Shown piece by piece: positions 27,372 to 36,811 of a stretch of DNA of 64,000 nucleotides. This stretch comes from Saccharopolyspora phatthalungensis. Its GTDB lineage: Bacteria; Actinomycetota; Actinomycetes; Mycobacteriales; Pseudonocardiaceae. The position numbers and the translations under genes were made by a program. How positions within the stretch are numbered: position 1 is the first letter of the stretch; each line of letters starts with the position of its first letter. The stretch lies in the NCBI RefSeq assembly GCF_014203395.1, contig NZ_JACHIW010000001.1, positions 1,302,001-1,366,000 on the forward strand, given 5' to 3'. The notes below the pieces were generated by a model, which saw nothing but the letters and a program-made list of their open reading frames with translations, was not told the origin of the DNA and ran no database searches.

Positions 27372-28795
27372 GGTATGTAGCTCATGACGTGTTTGATGCG
27401 GGTGTATTCCTCGATGGCGTAGGCGGAGATGTCGTTGCCGTTGCCGGAGTGCTTGTAGCCGTTGTTGGGCATCTCCGGAGCGATGACGAGGTGGCAGTTG
27501 ATCCACACCTTGCCGAAGTCCAGGGCATCGGTGACACGCAGGACGCGTTCGTGCTGGTGGGTCCAGATACTCGCGGCCAGACCGAAACGGACACCGTTGG
27601 CCAGTTCGACGGCCTCGGCCTCGCTGCTGAAACGCTGGACGGTGACGACCGGGCCGAAGACCTCCTCCTGGATGATCTCGTCGTCCTGGCGGACACCGGT
27701 CACCACGGTCGGCTGGAAGTAGTAGCCGCCGTCAGCACGGTCGGCCTTGCCTCCGCAGTGGACGACGGCGTGTTCGGGCAGACGCTCGAAGAAGCCCTCG
27801 ACCTTGGCGAGATGAGCCGCACTGTTCAGCGGACCATAGACAGCACGGGTGTCGTGCGGCGGCCCGTAGTGCGTGGCCTGTGCATGCGCCACTAGCGCCT
27901 CCACGAACGCGTCATAGACAGCATCGGCCACCAGCACACGGCAGGCCGCCTCGCAGTCCTGCCCGGCGTTGAAGAACGCGGCCGACGCGATCTGCTCGGC
28001 GGTCGTGTCCACGTGCGCGTCCTCGAACACCAGCACCGGCGCCTTCCCGCCGAGCTCGAGATGGATCCGCTTGAGATCACTCGCGCCGGCCCGGGAGACC
28101 TCGATCCCCGCCCGCTCACTGCCGGTCACCGAGATCAGAGCCGGCACGGGATGGTCGACCAGCGCCCGGCCGGTGTCCCGGTCCCCGACAACGACGTTGA
28201 ACACCCCCGGCGGGAACAGCGGACCGATCAAGGACGCCGCCAGCACCGTGGAGACCGGCGTCGTGTCCGACGGCTTGAGGACCACCGTGTTGCCCGCCGC
28301 CAGCGCCGGACCGAACTTCCACAGCCCCATGTTCAACGGATAGTTCCACGGCGCGACCTGCCCGCACACACCCAAAGGCTCACGCCGCACCAACGACTCG
28401 TACCCCGTCGCGAACGAGCCCGCGGCCAGCCCCCGCAGATCACGCGCCGCAGCCGCATAGAACCGCAGGTGATCGATGATCGCGGGAAACTCCTCCTCCG
28501 CCATCACATGCCGCGGCTTGCCCGTGTTCAGACTCTCCGCATCGACCAACTGCTCCTTGTGCGCCTCCAGGATGTCGGCCGCCCGGAACAGCAGCAGACT
28601 CCGCTCCCCCGGCGTCGTCCTGCGCCACTGGGCGAACGCCTCCCGCGCACTGCGGCACGCGAAGTCGATGTCTGCCGCATCCGACAACGGCGCCTCCAGA
28701 TACGCCTCACCCGTACTCGGATCGATCACCGGCGCATACCGGCCCGACCGCGGAGCAACCAACTCACCGTTGACGAAATTCTGCAAACGCTCCAT
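27368..28795 (-). CDS. NAD(P)-dependent aldehyde dehydrogenase (aminobutyraldehyde/betaine aldehyde type)
   Basis: 475 residues. The catalytic Cys is in FNAGQDCEAACRV and the general base Glu in LELGGKAP. PWNYPLNMG is the Asn motif. GQDC is typical of gamma-aminobutyraldehyde dehydrogenases. ATG 28795 is used. It oxidises an aldehyde to the acid. Flanked by the hydroxyacid dehydrogenase (GTGA overlap) and a DapA-family gene 57 bases upstream, it likely takes the aldehyde released by that aldolase or by an amine oxidation. Confidence 0.87.
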   Translation of the reverse strand: MERLQNFVNGELVAPRSGRYAPVIDPSTGEAYLEAPLSDAADIDFACRSAREAFAQWRRTTPGERSLLLFRAADILEAHKEQLVDAESLNTGKPRHVMAEEEFPAIIDHLRFYAAAARDLRGLAAGSFATGYESLVRREPLGVCGQVAPWNYPLNMGLWKFGPALAAGNTVVLKPSDTTPVSTVLAASLIGPLFPPGVFNVVVGDRDTGRALVDHPVPALISVTGSERAGIEVSRAGASDLKRIHLELGGKAPVLVFEDAHVDTTAEQIASAAFFNAGQDCEAACRVLVADAVYDAFVEALVAHAQATHYGPPHDTRAVYGPLNSAAHLAKVEGFFERLPEHAVVHCGGKADRADGGYYFQPTVVTGVRQDDEIIQEEVFGPVVTVQRFSSEAEAVELANGVRFGLAASIWTHQHERVLRVTDALDFGKVWINCHLVIAPEMPNNGYKHSGNGNDISAYAIEEYTRIKHVMSYIP

Positions 28796-28852
28796 GACAA
28801 CTCCAGACCTGCGGCCACCCACCGGCAACCACAACAGAGAAACAGGCTCGGG

Positions 28853-29746
28853 TCAGGCCGCTGCCAGTCCGGCCTCGGCGACCAGTCGGCTCAGCTGCTC
28901 CTGCTTCTCCGGGGGCAGCGGGCTGTACGGGCGCCGGGGGCGCCCGAGGTCGATGCCAGCAGCGGCTGCTGCGCCCTTGACGCAGACGCTGTAGCCCTCG
29001 CGGTCCAGGAAGTGCATGACGTTCCACAGACGGCGGAAGATCTCGTCCGCCTTGTCGTACTGTCCGGCGGCGGCCAGTTCGTAGATCTGGACGCACTCGC
29101 GCGGTGCGAAGTTGGGGGTGCCCCAGATGGTGCCCGTGCCGCCGGCGGCCAGGCCGGGCAGAACGATGGTATCCCAGCCGACGAAGGTCGTAACCCGGCC
29201 CTTCATGTTGATCATCAGGTCGAGTGCCTGCTCCAGGTTGCCGGTGGTGTCCTTGACGTACTGGACCGCGTCGGTGCGTTCGAGGAGTTCCTCGTAGAAG
29301 CCCCGGTCGAGGTTCATGCCGGTGACGGAGGGGAGGTTGTAGACGACCACGGGAACGCCGGCGGCGGTGCCGATCTGTGTGAAGTACTCCATGACTTCGT
29401 CGCGCGTCGGTGCCTCGTAGAAGGGCTGGACGGCCAGCACGGCTGCGGCACCGTGCTCGGCGGCGTGGCGGGAGAGCTCGATCGCCTCGGCCGTGCTGGT
29501 GGAACCGGTGCCGGGAACGACGGGAACTCGGCCGGCGGCCTGGTCGAGGGTGATCTCGGTGACCCGCTTGCGTTCGTCGAGGGTGAGCGCGGCGAATTCG
29601 CCGGTGCTGCCGCACGGGACGAGGCCGTGGATCCCGGCGTCGATCATCCGGTCGACGTGCTCACGCAGCCCGGCCTCATCGAGGCCGCCGTCGTCGGTGA
29701 AGGGGGTCGAGAGAGCTGCGAGTACACCGTGCAGGGGGGTGGTCAC
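28853..29746 (-). CDS. DapA/NAL-family aldolase or dehydratase
   Basis: 297 residues forming the dihydrodipicolinate synthase/N-acetylneuraminate lyase barrel. The Schiff-base Lys is in VQYVKDTTGN near residue 165, the Tyr in VVYNLPS near 137, and the carboxylate loop is CGSTGEF. GTG at 29746 has GGAG eight bases upstream. Because it sits with dehydrogenases and a permease and not with lysine genes, it is more likely a catabolic pyruvate-type aldolase or deoxy-sugar-acid/hydroxyproline dehydratase than DapA. Substrate unknown. Confidence 0.82.
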   Translation of the reverse strand: MTTPLHGVLAALSTPFTDDGGLDEAGLREHVDRMIDAGIHGLVPCGSTGEFAALTLDERKRVTEITLDQAAGRVPVVPGTGSTSTAEAIELSRHAAEHGAAAVLAVQPFYEAPTRDEVMEYFTQIGTAAGVPVVVYNLPSVTGMNLDRGFYEELLERTDAVQYVKDTTGNLEQALDLMINMKGRVTTFVGWDTIVLPGLAAGGTGTIWGTPNFAPRECVQIYELAAAGQYDKADEIFRRLWNVMHFLDREGYSVCVKGAAAAAGIDLGRPRRPYSPLPPEKQEQLSRLVAEAGLAAA

Positions 29747-29804
29747 GGAAAGTGCTCCGATCAGGTGAGGTGGGACTGCCAGGGGATCTGACGAGGAGGG
29801 CCGG

Positions 29805-31262
29805 TCAGGCCTCGGTGGAGAGAGTGGTCAGCTCGGCGAAGCGGCTCGGACGGCGCCGCCGCAGGTACTCGGCTCCGAGGAGGCCGGCCACGAAAGCGAG
29901 GGCGATGATGCCGCCGATGACGATGGCGTTGGCGGTGCCGCCGACCAGGAGGGGGAAGTTCGCGATCACGAGCGCGAGGACCGCAGCGAGTCCCAGGAAC
30001 GAGAGGGCGGGGGCCACCACCGCGCGCCAGGTACCCGGCCGTGCGGGGTTGTTCCGGAAGAACCGGACCACGGCGAGGCTGGTCAGTGTCATCAGGGCGA
30101 TCAGGCCGAGGGTGGAGGCTCCCGACAGCCAGGTGTAGGTCTCGGCGATGGGGTCGAGGCCGAGTGTGAGCACGGTCGCGATCACCGAGACGGCGGACAC
30201 CACGAGTGACGATCTTGAGGGAGCCCGGTGGGTGGGGTGAACCTCTGCGAGCTTGGCGGGCAGCAGGCCGCGCTCGGCCAGGGTGAACTGGTAGCGCGTG
30301 ACGACGTTGTGGAAGGCCAGGACCACGGCGAACAGGCTGGTGGCCAGGAGCAGCTGCATGATGTCGCGGGCTGCCGTGGCGACGTAGACCTGGCCGAGGT
30401 CGAGGGTGAAGTTCTCGGGGGATGTGCCGGCCAGCGCGACGGCCTTGTCGGTCCCGACGCCGACGATCATGAACCAGGAGGCGATGCCGTAGAAGAGGCC
30501 GATGAACAGCACCGAGATGTAGGTGGCACGGGGGATGGTTCTGTCAGGGTCGCGGGCTTCGTGGCGGAAGACGGCGGTGGCCTCGAATCCGATGAAGCTG
30601 AAGATGGCGAACATCAGCCCGAGGCTGGGCTTTCCGGTGGTGAGCTGGCTTGTGGAGAAGGGTTCGCTGCTCATGCCGTGGGCTCCGCCGCGGATGCCGA
30701 TGGCCACGGCGACCACCACGATGATCAGTGACTCGCACACGAGGAGCAGTCCGAGGACCTTGGAGCTGAGTTCGATGTCGCGGTATCCCAGGGCGCCTGT
30801 GACTCCGAGGCTGGCGAAGGCCAGGAGCCACCAGGGCAGATGCACGCTGGTGTAGGTGGCGATGACGTTGGAGACGGCGACACCCGCGTAGGCGTTGACC
30901 CCGATGAGCAGGACGAGGTAGGAGCCGACCGCCAAGGCGGCTGCGGCGGTGCCGAGGTGACGGCCCAGTCCTGCCTGGATGTAGGAGTAGAACGCTCCCG
31001 CGTTCGGGACGTGCCTGCTCATCGCTGTGAATCCGACCGCGAACAGGATGAGGAGGACGGCCGCGATGAGGAAGAACAGCGGGGCGCCGACGTTCTGGCT
31101 GGCGGAGGTCATGACCGGCAGCAGGCCGGCCACGGTGCCCAGCGGTGCAGCGGCGGCCACGACCATCAGGACGACGGAGAAGACTCCAAGCCCGCGGTTG
31201 AGGAGCTCGTGCTGATCTGATGTTGCAGTTGTTGTGCTGGAGGGCTCGAGGCTTCTGGACAT
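29805..31262 (-). CDS. APC-family amino acid permease
   Basis: 485 residues with about twelve transmembrane helices. The amino-terminal motif AAAAPLGTVAGLLP is the substrate-binding unwound helix of APC transporters. IFSFIGFEATAVFRHEARDP is the conserved TM6 with the acidic loop. ATG 31262 follows GGTGAGG with proper spacing; a GTG at 31274 is an alternative. It probably imports the amino acid or amine that the surrounding dehydrogenases break down. Confidence 0.87.
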   Translation of the reverse strand: MSRSLEPSSTTTATSDQHELLNRGLGVFSVVLMVVAAAAPLGTVAGLLPVMTSASQNVGAPLFFLIAAVLLILFAVGFTAMSRHVPNAGAFYSYIQAGLGRHLGTAAAALAVGSYLVLLIGVNAYAGVAVSNVIATYTSVHLPWWLLAFASLGVTGALGYRDIELSSKVLGLLLVCESLIIVVVAVAIGIRGGAHGMSSEPFSTSQLTTGKPSLGLMFAIFSFIGFEATAVFRHEARDPDRTIPRATYISVLFIGLFYGIASWFMIVGVGTDKAVALAGTSPENFTLDLGQVYVATAARDIMQLLLATSLFAVVLAFHNVVTRYQFTLAERGLLPAKLAEVHPTHRAPSRSSLVVSAVSVIATVLTLGLDPIAETYTWLSGASTLGLIALMTLTSLAVVRFFRNNPARPGTWRAVVAPALSFLGLAAVLALVIANFPLLVGGTANAIVIGGIIALAFVAGLLGAEYLRRRRPSRFAELTTLSTEA

Positions 31263-31393
31263 GGCGGACCTCACCTAGGCACTAAACGTAGTCTTCAGGA
31301 TCGATATGCGCTCCTGCGATGCCGCCCCTGTCTCCGTATGACAGGGGCGAGCCCGAGGATGTAGTGGGGGTGTCGTCGGTTGCGTGCGGCCGG

Positions 31394-32764
31394 TTACGGG
31401 GCGGCCGGGGCGATGCGGATCATCTTCTTGTTGACGAACTCGTCGATGCCCAGGGTGCCGAGCTCGCGGCCGAACCCGGAGCGCTTGACGCCGCCGAAGG
31501 GCAGTTCGGGGGCGTCACCGCCGACGATGTTGATCCACACCATGCCGGCTTCGATGCGGTCGGCCACGCGCAGTGCCTGCTCCTCGTCGGTGGTGAAGAC
31601 GTAGGAGCCGAGCCCGTAGGGGGAGGCGTTGGCGACGCTGACGGCTTCCGCCTCCGAGGAGACCCGGTAGACGACCGCGACCGGCCCGAACAGTTCCTCG
31701 GCGGAGAGGTCATCGCCGGGCTTGACCGCGGTCAGGACGCCCGGCGAGACGTAGTTGCCGCGGCGCTCGCCGCCGGCGAGCTTCGCGCCCTGGGCGACGG
31801 CACGCTGCAGCTGGTTCTCCACCCGGTCGGCGGCGGCAGTGGAGGAGAGCGGACCGACCTCGGTGCCCTCTGCCGTCGGATCACCCGCGGTGATCGCGGT
31901 CAGCCGGGCCGTGAGCCGGTCGGTGAAGGCCTCGAAGAGGTCGTCCATCACGATGAACCGCTTGGCGGCGTTGCACGCCTGTCCGCCGTTCTCCAGCCGG
32001 GCGGCGACCGCGGCCTCGACCGTAGCGTCGAGGTCGTTCGTGCTGAGCAGCAGGAAGGGGTCGGATCCGCCCAGCTCCAGGACCACCTTCTTGAGGTGCC
32101 GGCCGGCGGCCTCGGCGACCGCGGCGCCGGCGCGCTCCGAACCGGTCACCGAGATCCCCTGGATGCGAGGGTCGGCGATGAGGTCCTGCACCTGGTCGTT
32201 GTCGGCCATGACGACGGTGTAGGCGCCGTCGGGGAAGCCCGCGTCCCGGTAGATCTCACCGAGGGCCAGCGCCGACTGCGGGCACTGCGGTGCGGGCTTG
32301 AGCAGGACGGTGTTGCCGGCCGCCAGGTTCGGGCCCGCGAATCGGCTGACCTGGTAGTAGGGGAAGTTCCACGGCATCACGCCGAGCAGTACCCCGACGG
32401 GAGAGCGCCGCAGGAGTGCGGAGCCGGCACCGTCGGCGAGGTCGATCGGCTGATCGGCCAGCATCGCCGGGGCGTGGGAGGCGTAGTAGGCGTAGATGTC
32501 CGCGCAGAAGTCGATCTCGCCGAGGGCCTGGTCGCGGGGTTTGCCCATCTCCGTGACGAGGAGGTCGGCGAGCTGCTCGCGGCGCTCGGTGTGGAGCTCG
32601 CCGACGCGGCGCAGCAGAGCGGCCCGGTCGGCGACCGAGGGCGCGCCGGCCCAGTCGCGGTACGTATCGTCGGCCTGCTGGACAGCGGCGGACAGCTGCT
32701 CGGCGGTGATCGTCGGATAGCTCTTGCCCGGCTCGTCGGTTGCCGGGTTCACAACGGCGTACAT
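31394..32764 (-). CDS. NAD(P)-dependent succinate-semialdehyde dehydrogenase-like protein
   Basis: 456 residues. The catalytic Cys lies in NGGQACNAAKRF, the Glu in LELGGSDPF and the Asn in MPWNFPYYQ. These match the short GabD/Sad branch of the aldehyde dehydrogenases. It is second in the run starting at the alcohol dehydrogenase, 50 bases downstream of it, so an alcohol-to-aldehyde-to-acid pair is likely. The second aldehyde dehydrogenase of this cluster has a different active-site environment, suggesting separate substrates. Confidence 0.87.
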   Translation of the reverse strand: MYAVVNPATDEPGKSYPTITAEQLSAAVQQADDTYRDWAGAPSVADRAALLRRVGELHTERREQLADLLVTEMGKPRDQALGEIDFCADIYAYYASHAPAMLADQPIDLADGAGSALLRRSPVGVLLGVMPWNFPYYQVSRFAGPNLAAGNTVLLKPAPQCPQSALALGEIYRDAGFPDGAYTVVMADNDQVQDLIADPRIQGISVTGSERAGAAVAEAAGRHLKKVVLELGGSDPFLLLSTNDLDATVEAAVAARLENGGQACNAAKRFIVMDDLFEAFTDRLTARLTAITAGDPTAEGTEVGPLSSTAAADRVENQLQRAVAQGAKLAGGERRGNYVSPGVLTAVKPGDDLSAEELFGPVAVVYRVSSEAEAVSVANASPYGLGSYVFTTDEEQALRVADRIEAGMVWINIVGGDAPELPFGGVKRSGFGRELGTLGIDEFVNKKMIRIAPAAP

Positions 32765-32814
32765 GTTCAGGGTTCTCGCTTTCCGTGACCGGAAGAAGGG
32801 GGGGACGGGTCGCT

Positions 32815-33954
32815 TCAGGGCTGGGCGTTGACGAGGACCGTGCGCAGGGCACGCCCCGCCTTGAGGTCCTCCAGCGCCTCGACCGCTTCGCTGAGCGGGC
32901 GCCGGGCGGAGATCAGCGTCTCCAGATCGAGTTCGCCCTCCGTGTAGAGGTCGACGAGAGCGGGGATGTCGCGGCGCGGGTCGATCGATCCGTAGTGGGA
33001 GCCGATGATGCGGCGGCTCGACTCGGACAGGGCCAGGGGGTCGAAGCGGGCGGTCGTCCCCTCCGGGGGCAGGCCCACGACGACGGCCGTTCCGCCGATG
33101 GCCAGGGCGGCCACGGAGGCCTCGGTCGTCGAGGTCCGGCCGATGGCGTCGAAGACGTAGTCGAGACCGCCGGGCACGACGTCGCGCAGGAGTTCGGCCA
33201 CGTCGGCGCCTTCGGCGCCGGCATCGACGGTGTCCGTGGCCCCCAGCCTCTTCGCCACCTCAAGCTTGTCCGGGTTGACGTCGACGGCGACGATCCGGCC
33301 CGCCCCCGCCAGACGCGCGCCCTGCACGCAGGAGAGGCCCACACCGCCGCAGCCGATGACCGCGACGGACGCACCGGCCGGCACAGCGGCCGTGTTGCGT
33401 ACGGCGCCGACGCCGGTCGCCACGCCGCAGCCGATCAGCACGACGGCGTCGAGAGGGGCGTCGCGGCGGATGCGGATGGCGCCGGACTCGGGCACCACGA
33501 CCTTCTCGGCGAAGCTGGAGACGCCCGCGAAGTGGTGGACGGCCGATCCGTTCCGCGACCAGCGCGTCGTTCCGTCGTAGAGCACGCCCTTGGTCTCGAT
33601 GACCTCGACGACCTGCTCGCACTGCCAGGGACGGGAGTTGTTGCACTGGCGGCAGGAGCCGCACTGGGGCATCCAGGTCAGGATGACGTGATCGCCCTCC
33701 TCCAGCGACGTCACGTTCTCCCCGACGCGGGTCACCACTCCGGCGCCCTCGTGGCCGAGCACGACAGGCCGGGGGACGTTCCATTCACCGAGGGCCACAT
33801 GCAGGTCGGAGCCGCACACGCCGGCGGCGGCGATGGTGACCTCGACCTCGTTCGGCCCGGGGGCCGCGAGGTGCAGCTCGGTGAACGACGGCCCGGAAGC
33901 CACCTCGTCCAGGACGACCCCACGGACAGCGGTTCCAGTGGCGGACTGCGACAT
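32815..33954 (-). CDS. Zinc-dependent alcohol dehydrogenase (MDR)
   Basis: 379 residues from ATG 33954 with AAAGGA nine bases upstream. Catalytic zinc ligands are Cys in GVCGSDLH, His in LGHEGAG and Cys in LIGCGVATG. The structural zinc lobe has four Cys in CGSCRQCNNSRPWQC. The nucleotide loop is GCGGVGLS. It resembles class III-type and aryl alcohol dehydrogenases. It faces the Lrp-family gene, with a 177-base divergent promoter region. Confidence 0.88.
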   Translation of the reverse strand: MSQSATGTAVRGVVLDEVASGPSFTELHLAAPGPNEVEVTIAAAGVCGSDLHVALGEWNVPRPVVLGHEGAGVVTRVGENVTSLEEGDHVILTWMPQCGSCRQCNNSRPWQCEQVVEVIETKGVLYDGTTRWSRNGSAVHHFAGVSSFAEKVVVPESGAIRIRRDAPLDAVVLIGCGVATGVGAVRNTAAVPAGASVAVIGCGGVGLSCVQGARLAGAGRIVAVDVNPDKLEVAKRLGATDTVDAGAEGADVAELLRDVVPGGLDYVFDAIGRTSTTEASVAALAIGGTAVVVGLPPEGTTARFDPLALSESSRRIIGSHYGSIDPRRDIPALVDLYTEGELDLETLISARRPLSEAVEALEDLKAGRALRTVLVNAQP

Positions 33955-34131
33955 CACGAGATTCCTTTCGACGAGCTCAGCGACATTGCTGCGGTCACCG
34001 CGCAAACAGCCGGGCAGGACCGGGACACGATGTCCTGGGCTGCCGCTAAGGTGAAAGGAACGTAACGATGGGGCGCATGAAGGGCAACGAATGTGACTGC
34101 ACATCGCGACAATCGGAAAGAAAATTCGAGC

Positions 34132-34677
34132 ATGAGCCTGGCGCGAGAGCCCGCGCCGAAGGATGTTTCCCTGGACGAGCTGGATGAACAGATCCTTTGG
34201 GAACTCTCACGAGACGCGCGCATTCCCAACAACACGCTGGCTGAGCGGCTGCACGTGGCGCCGTCGACCACACTGAAGCGACTGCGGCGACTGCAGCAGA
34301 AACGCGTGTACCAGAGCGCTCACGCGCAGGTGCACTACCCGTCGCTCGGGCTGCCGATCCAGGCCATCGTGTTCGTCCGGATGCGGGTCCAGGCCAGGCA
34401 CAGCATCCGTTCGTACGCCCAGCGGGCGATCATGGAACCGCAGGTGCTGAACATCTTCTTCCTTGGCGGAGCCGACGACTTCCTCGTCCACGTCGCCGCG
34501 ACCTCGACCGAGCAACTGCGCGACTTCGTGGCGGTCCACCTCAGCGCGGACCCCGCCGTCGTCTCCACGCAGACCCACATCGTCTTCGAGCACCTCATCG
34601 GAAACCAGCACATGGGCCACGTCGCCGGCTACGAAGAGATGCGACGGGACATCGACGGAGACGCCTTCGACAGATGA
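34132..34677 (+). CDS. Lrp/AsnC-family transcriptional regulator
   Basis: 181 residues from ATG 34132; an upstream in-frame GTG at 34093 would add 13. The HTH at residues about 30-60 reads NNTLAERLHVAPSTTLKRL. The C-terminal RAM domain follows (VLNIFFLGGADDFLVHVAA). It diverges from the alcohol dehydrogenase gene and likely controls the permease-dehydrogenase cluster in response to the amino acid imported. Only one Lrp is present. Confidence 0.85.
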   Translation: MSLAREPAPKDVSLDELDEQILWELSRDARIPNNTLAERLHVAPSTTLKRLRRLQQKRVYQSAHAQVHYPSLGLPIQAIVFVRMRVQARHSIRSYAQRAIMEPQVLNIFFLGGADDFLVHVAATSTEQLRDFVAVHLSADPAVVSTQTHIVFEHLIGNQHMGHVAGYEEMRRDIDGDAFDR

Positions 34678-34830
34678 TCAGAAGACTTCCGGTTCGATGC
34701 GCGTCACAGAGGGGCGGGATGGCGGCTGAGCGCTACGACGGCAAGGGCGAGCCCGATCGGCAATACCGGCCGGCCGAGCTCGCGGGTCCCTGGCACCCAG
34801 GGTCTTTGCGTGAAGTGATCTTGTCCGGTT

Positions 34831-35070
34831 TTATCCGGTGAAGCCGAGGAGGGCCAGGGGCCGGCGGTAGTCGCGGGCCGCGTGGCGGAGGGCGGCTGCG
34901 ATGTTCTTCTGGCCATCTTGCCGGTGGGGGCCGATGGCCAAGTTGCGGAGATTGGCCATGGTGCGGGGCAGTTGAGCGGTACGGATCTTGGAGTCGTCCT
35001 CGCGGAAGGTCTGGTCGCGGACGTGGTGAAGGAGGTTGTCGGGTAGGACCGGCGGGTTGCCCCGCCGATC
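34831..35070 (-). pseudogene. ISAs1-type transposase, C-terminal fragment
   Basis: The minus strand from about 35067 to the TAA at 34831 encodes [19 protein letters not shown], then [10 protein letters not shown], then [13 protein letters not shown] and a final PLALLGFTG. This is the conserved end of ISAs1-family transposases (YVRDVTFGED...NIAAALRH). No start codon or N-terminal half exists, and the fragment stops abruptly at the IS110-like element. Confidence 0.6.
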
Positions 35071-35079
35071 CCCCCTAGT

Positions 35080-36226
35080 AAGTACCGGTAGTGGTTGATC
35101 CGGAGTTCATTGCGCAGAGTCTCCTTCTCGTGAGTGTTCGGGTTCTGGACCAGTTGCTATCGAGGAGGATGCTGTGCCTCATGTCAGGGCGCTTACGCGC
35201 GGTGATCGTCGTCGGAACGAGCGGCTGACCCGGTTGCGATCGATCGTGCGCCGCGAGTTCGCGGTGGTCGCGGTCGATCTGGCCTCGGCCAAGCAGGCGG
35301 CGGTGGTCGCCGATCACGATTCGCAGGTGCTGGGCCGACGCATGTTCAGCGGGGATGCATGGGTGATCGATGACATCCTGGACTGGGCCGGGCCGGTCGC
35401 CGCCAAGGCGGGGTTCGCCGGTGTGGTGCTGGGCTGCGAGCCGACGGGGCATCGCTTCAAGCCGCTGCTGGACCGGGCCCGCGCTCGCGGAGTTGAGCTG
35501 GTATGTGTGAACCCGATGCTGGTGCACCGTGGCCGGGAGGAAGAGGACTTCACCCGCGACCGGTCGGACTTCAAAGACGCCACGATCATCGCCAAACGCG
35601 TCGCGGAACTGCGCTGCTACGTGCCCTATGTGCTGGAGGGGCACTGGTGCCGGTTGCGGCATCTGGGGGCTCGCCGTGCCGATCAGCTTGTTGCCGCGGG
35701 GTCGGCCCGGCAGCGTTTGCGTGATCTGCTGGAGTGCGCCTGGCCCGCGGTGCTTGCCGTGGCCACCGATCCGCTGGACGCGCTGACCTGGCGGGCGGCC
35801 ATGTCGGTATCCACCGACCCGGACCGCATCGTCGCGATGGGCTTGGACGCCTTCGCCCGGGCGGTGCGTGAGGAACTGCCCCGCTGGGGCGGCATCCGCC
35901 GCAAGTGGCGCATCCTGCGCGCGATCTTCGACGCCGCGCACGCACCGGGCGGGGTTGTCACCGAGCGGGCCGCGGCCTGCGAACGCGCCGCCTACGCACT
36001 GGATGACTGGCACCATGACCCTCCACCCAAGCTCGTATGAGGGCTGTTGGGACAAACCCGGTTGTTCGCTAGGTCGAGCACGGAGGGTGAGCGTCGGTCC
36101 CCGCCAACGCGGCCAGTCGCACCAACCACCAGATCACAACCCATCATGATCAACCCCGCGCACCCGCGGGGACGCTGCCACACGCCCACAACCGGAAACA
36201 TCACCACTTGACTTCGCCCTCATAGG
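35080..36226 (+). mobile_element. IS110-type element, probably internally truncated
   Basis: Approximate extent. It spans the 5' non-coding segment after 35080, the transposase gene, and about 185 bases of 3' non-coding sequence. That tail ends near TTGACTTCGCCCTCATAG (36211-36228). IS110 elements lack terminal inverted repeats, so the ends are inferred from where coding homology of neighbours ends. Confidence 0.4.
35174..36040 (+). pseudogene. IS110-family transposase lacking the C-terminal catalytic domain
   Basis: 288 residues from a GTG with AGGAGG five bases upstream. The DEDD domain is recognisable: VAVDLASAKQAAVV, CEPTGHRFK, and DRSDFKDATIIAKR. A helical linker follows to about residue 280 (ALDDWHHD). 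The protein then ends in PPPKLV. IS110 transposases normally run about 350-450 residues and carry a Transposase_20 domain with the catalytic Ser after this linker. That domain is absent here, so the enzyme should be inactive. Confidence 0.65.
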
Positions 36227-36352
36227 CTGCTGGTAAGGGCCGCAGGTGACCCGGCTGGGGTGTGTCCGCTGCGTCGACGGTTGCCCAACCGGCCGACCAG
36301 CGCCCGCGACCTCCCGCTCGGCAGCGGGCTCGCGGGCTCGAAAGGTGCGCTC
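36041..36352. other. Non-coding stretch: IS110 tail and leader of the next gene
   Basis: The first part is the 3' flank of the IS110-like element, with CGCGCACCCGCGGGGACGC as a GC-rich partial dyad. The last 120 bases lead into the 126-aa gene. Open frames here lack family similarity or a ribosome binding site. No other gene is seen. Confidence 0.4.
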
Positions 36353-36733
36353 ATGTGCCCCGACGAACCCCACGCCCAGCACGCCTCGACCGATGGAGGC
36401 GAACACGAACCCGGCAACGTCGCCAAGTTGCCCCACCTCGACGACAGCGCCGGCGTTACGGTTCCGACCGAACCCCAGCCGCGGGGCAACGCCAGCGCCT
36501 CAGCCAGGAAGACGCGAAGGCGAGGCAACGCCCGCCGGACCGGCCAGAACCTGGTCGTTCGCGGTGTCCGCCGCGATCCACCAGATATCCACAAGCTCGC
36601 GCAAGTGGTCGCCAGTCTCGCGGCAGAGATGTTGGAGGACGAGACCGACAATGAGCAACCGGCACCGGCCGACACCCACGCATCGGACAGCGCAACGACG
36701 GATGATCAGAGAAAACACCGTCGAGCGGCGTAG
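36353..36733 (+). CDS. Hypothetical 126-aa protein associated with the serine recombinase
   Basis: ATG 36353 follows AAAGG by eight bases. The first 60 residues are polar. The conserved core is VVRGVRRDPPDIHKLAQVV, a motif I associate with small genes beside serine recombinases in actinomycete elements. An acidic tail follows. No membrane segment. It may be a recombination accessory protein; that is conjecture. It is followed at 79 bases by the resolvase-like gene, on the same strand. Confidence 0.55.
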   Translation: MCPDEPHAQHASTDGGEHEPGNVAKLPHLDDSAGVTVPTEPQPRGNASASARKTRRRGNARRTGQNLVVRGVRRDPPDIHKLAQVVASLAAEMLEDETDNEQPAPADTHASDSATTDDQRKHRRAA

Positions 36734-36811
36734 TTTCGGGCATTGCCCTTCAGTCGACACTGACACCACACCGAGCACACCGTTACGCAGCACCCGTAAG
36801 GAGCTCTGACG

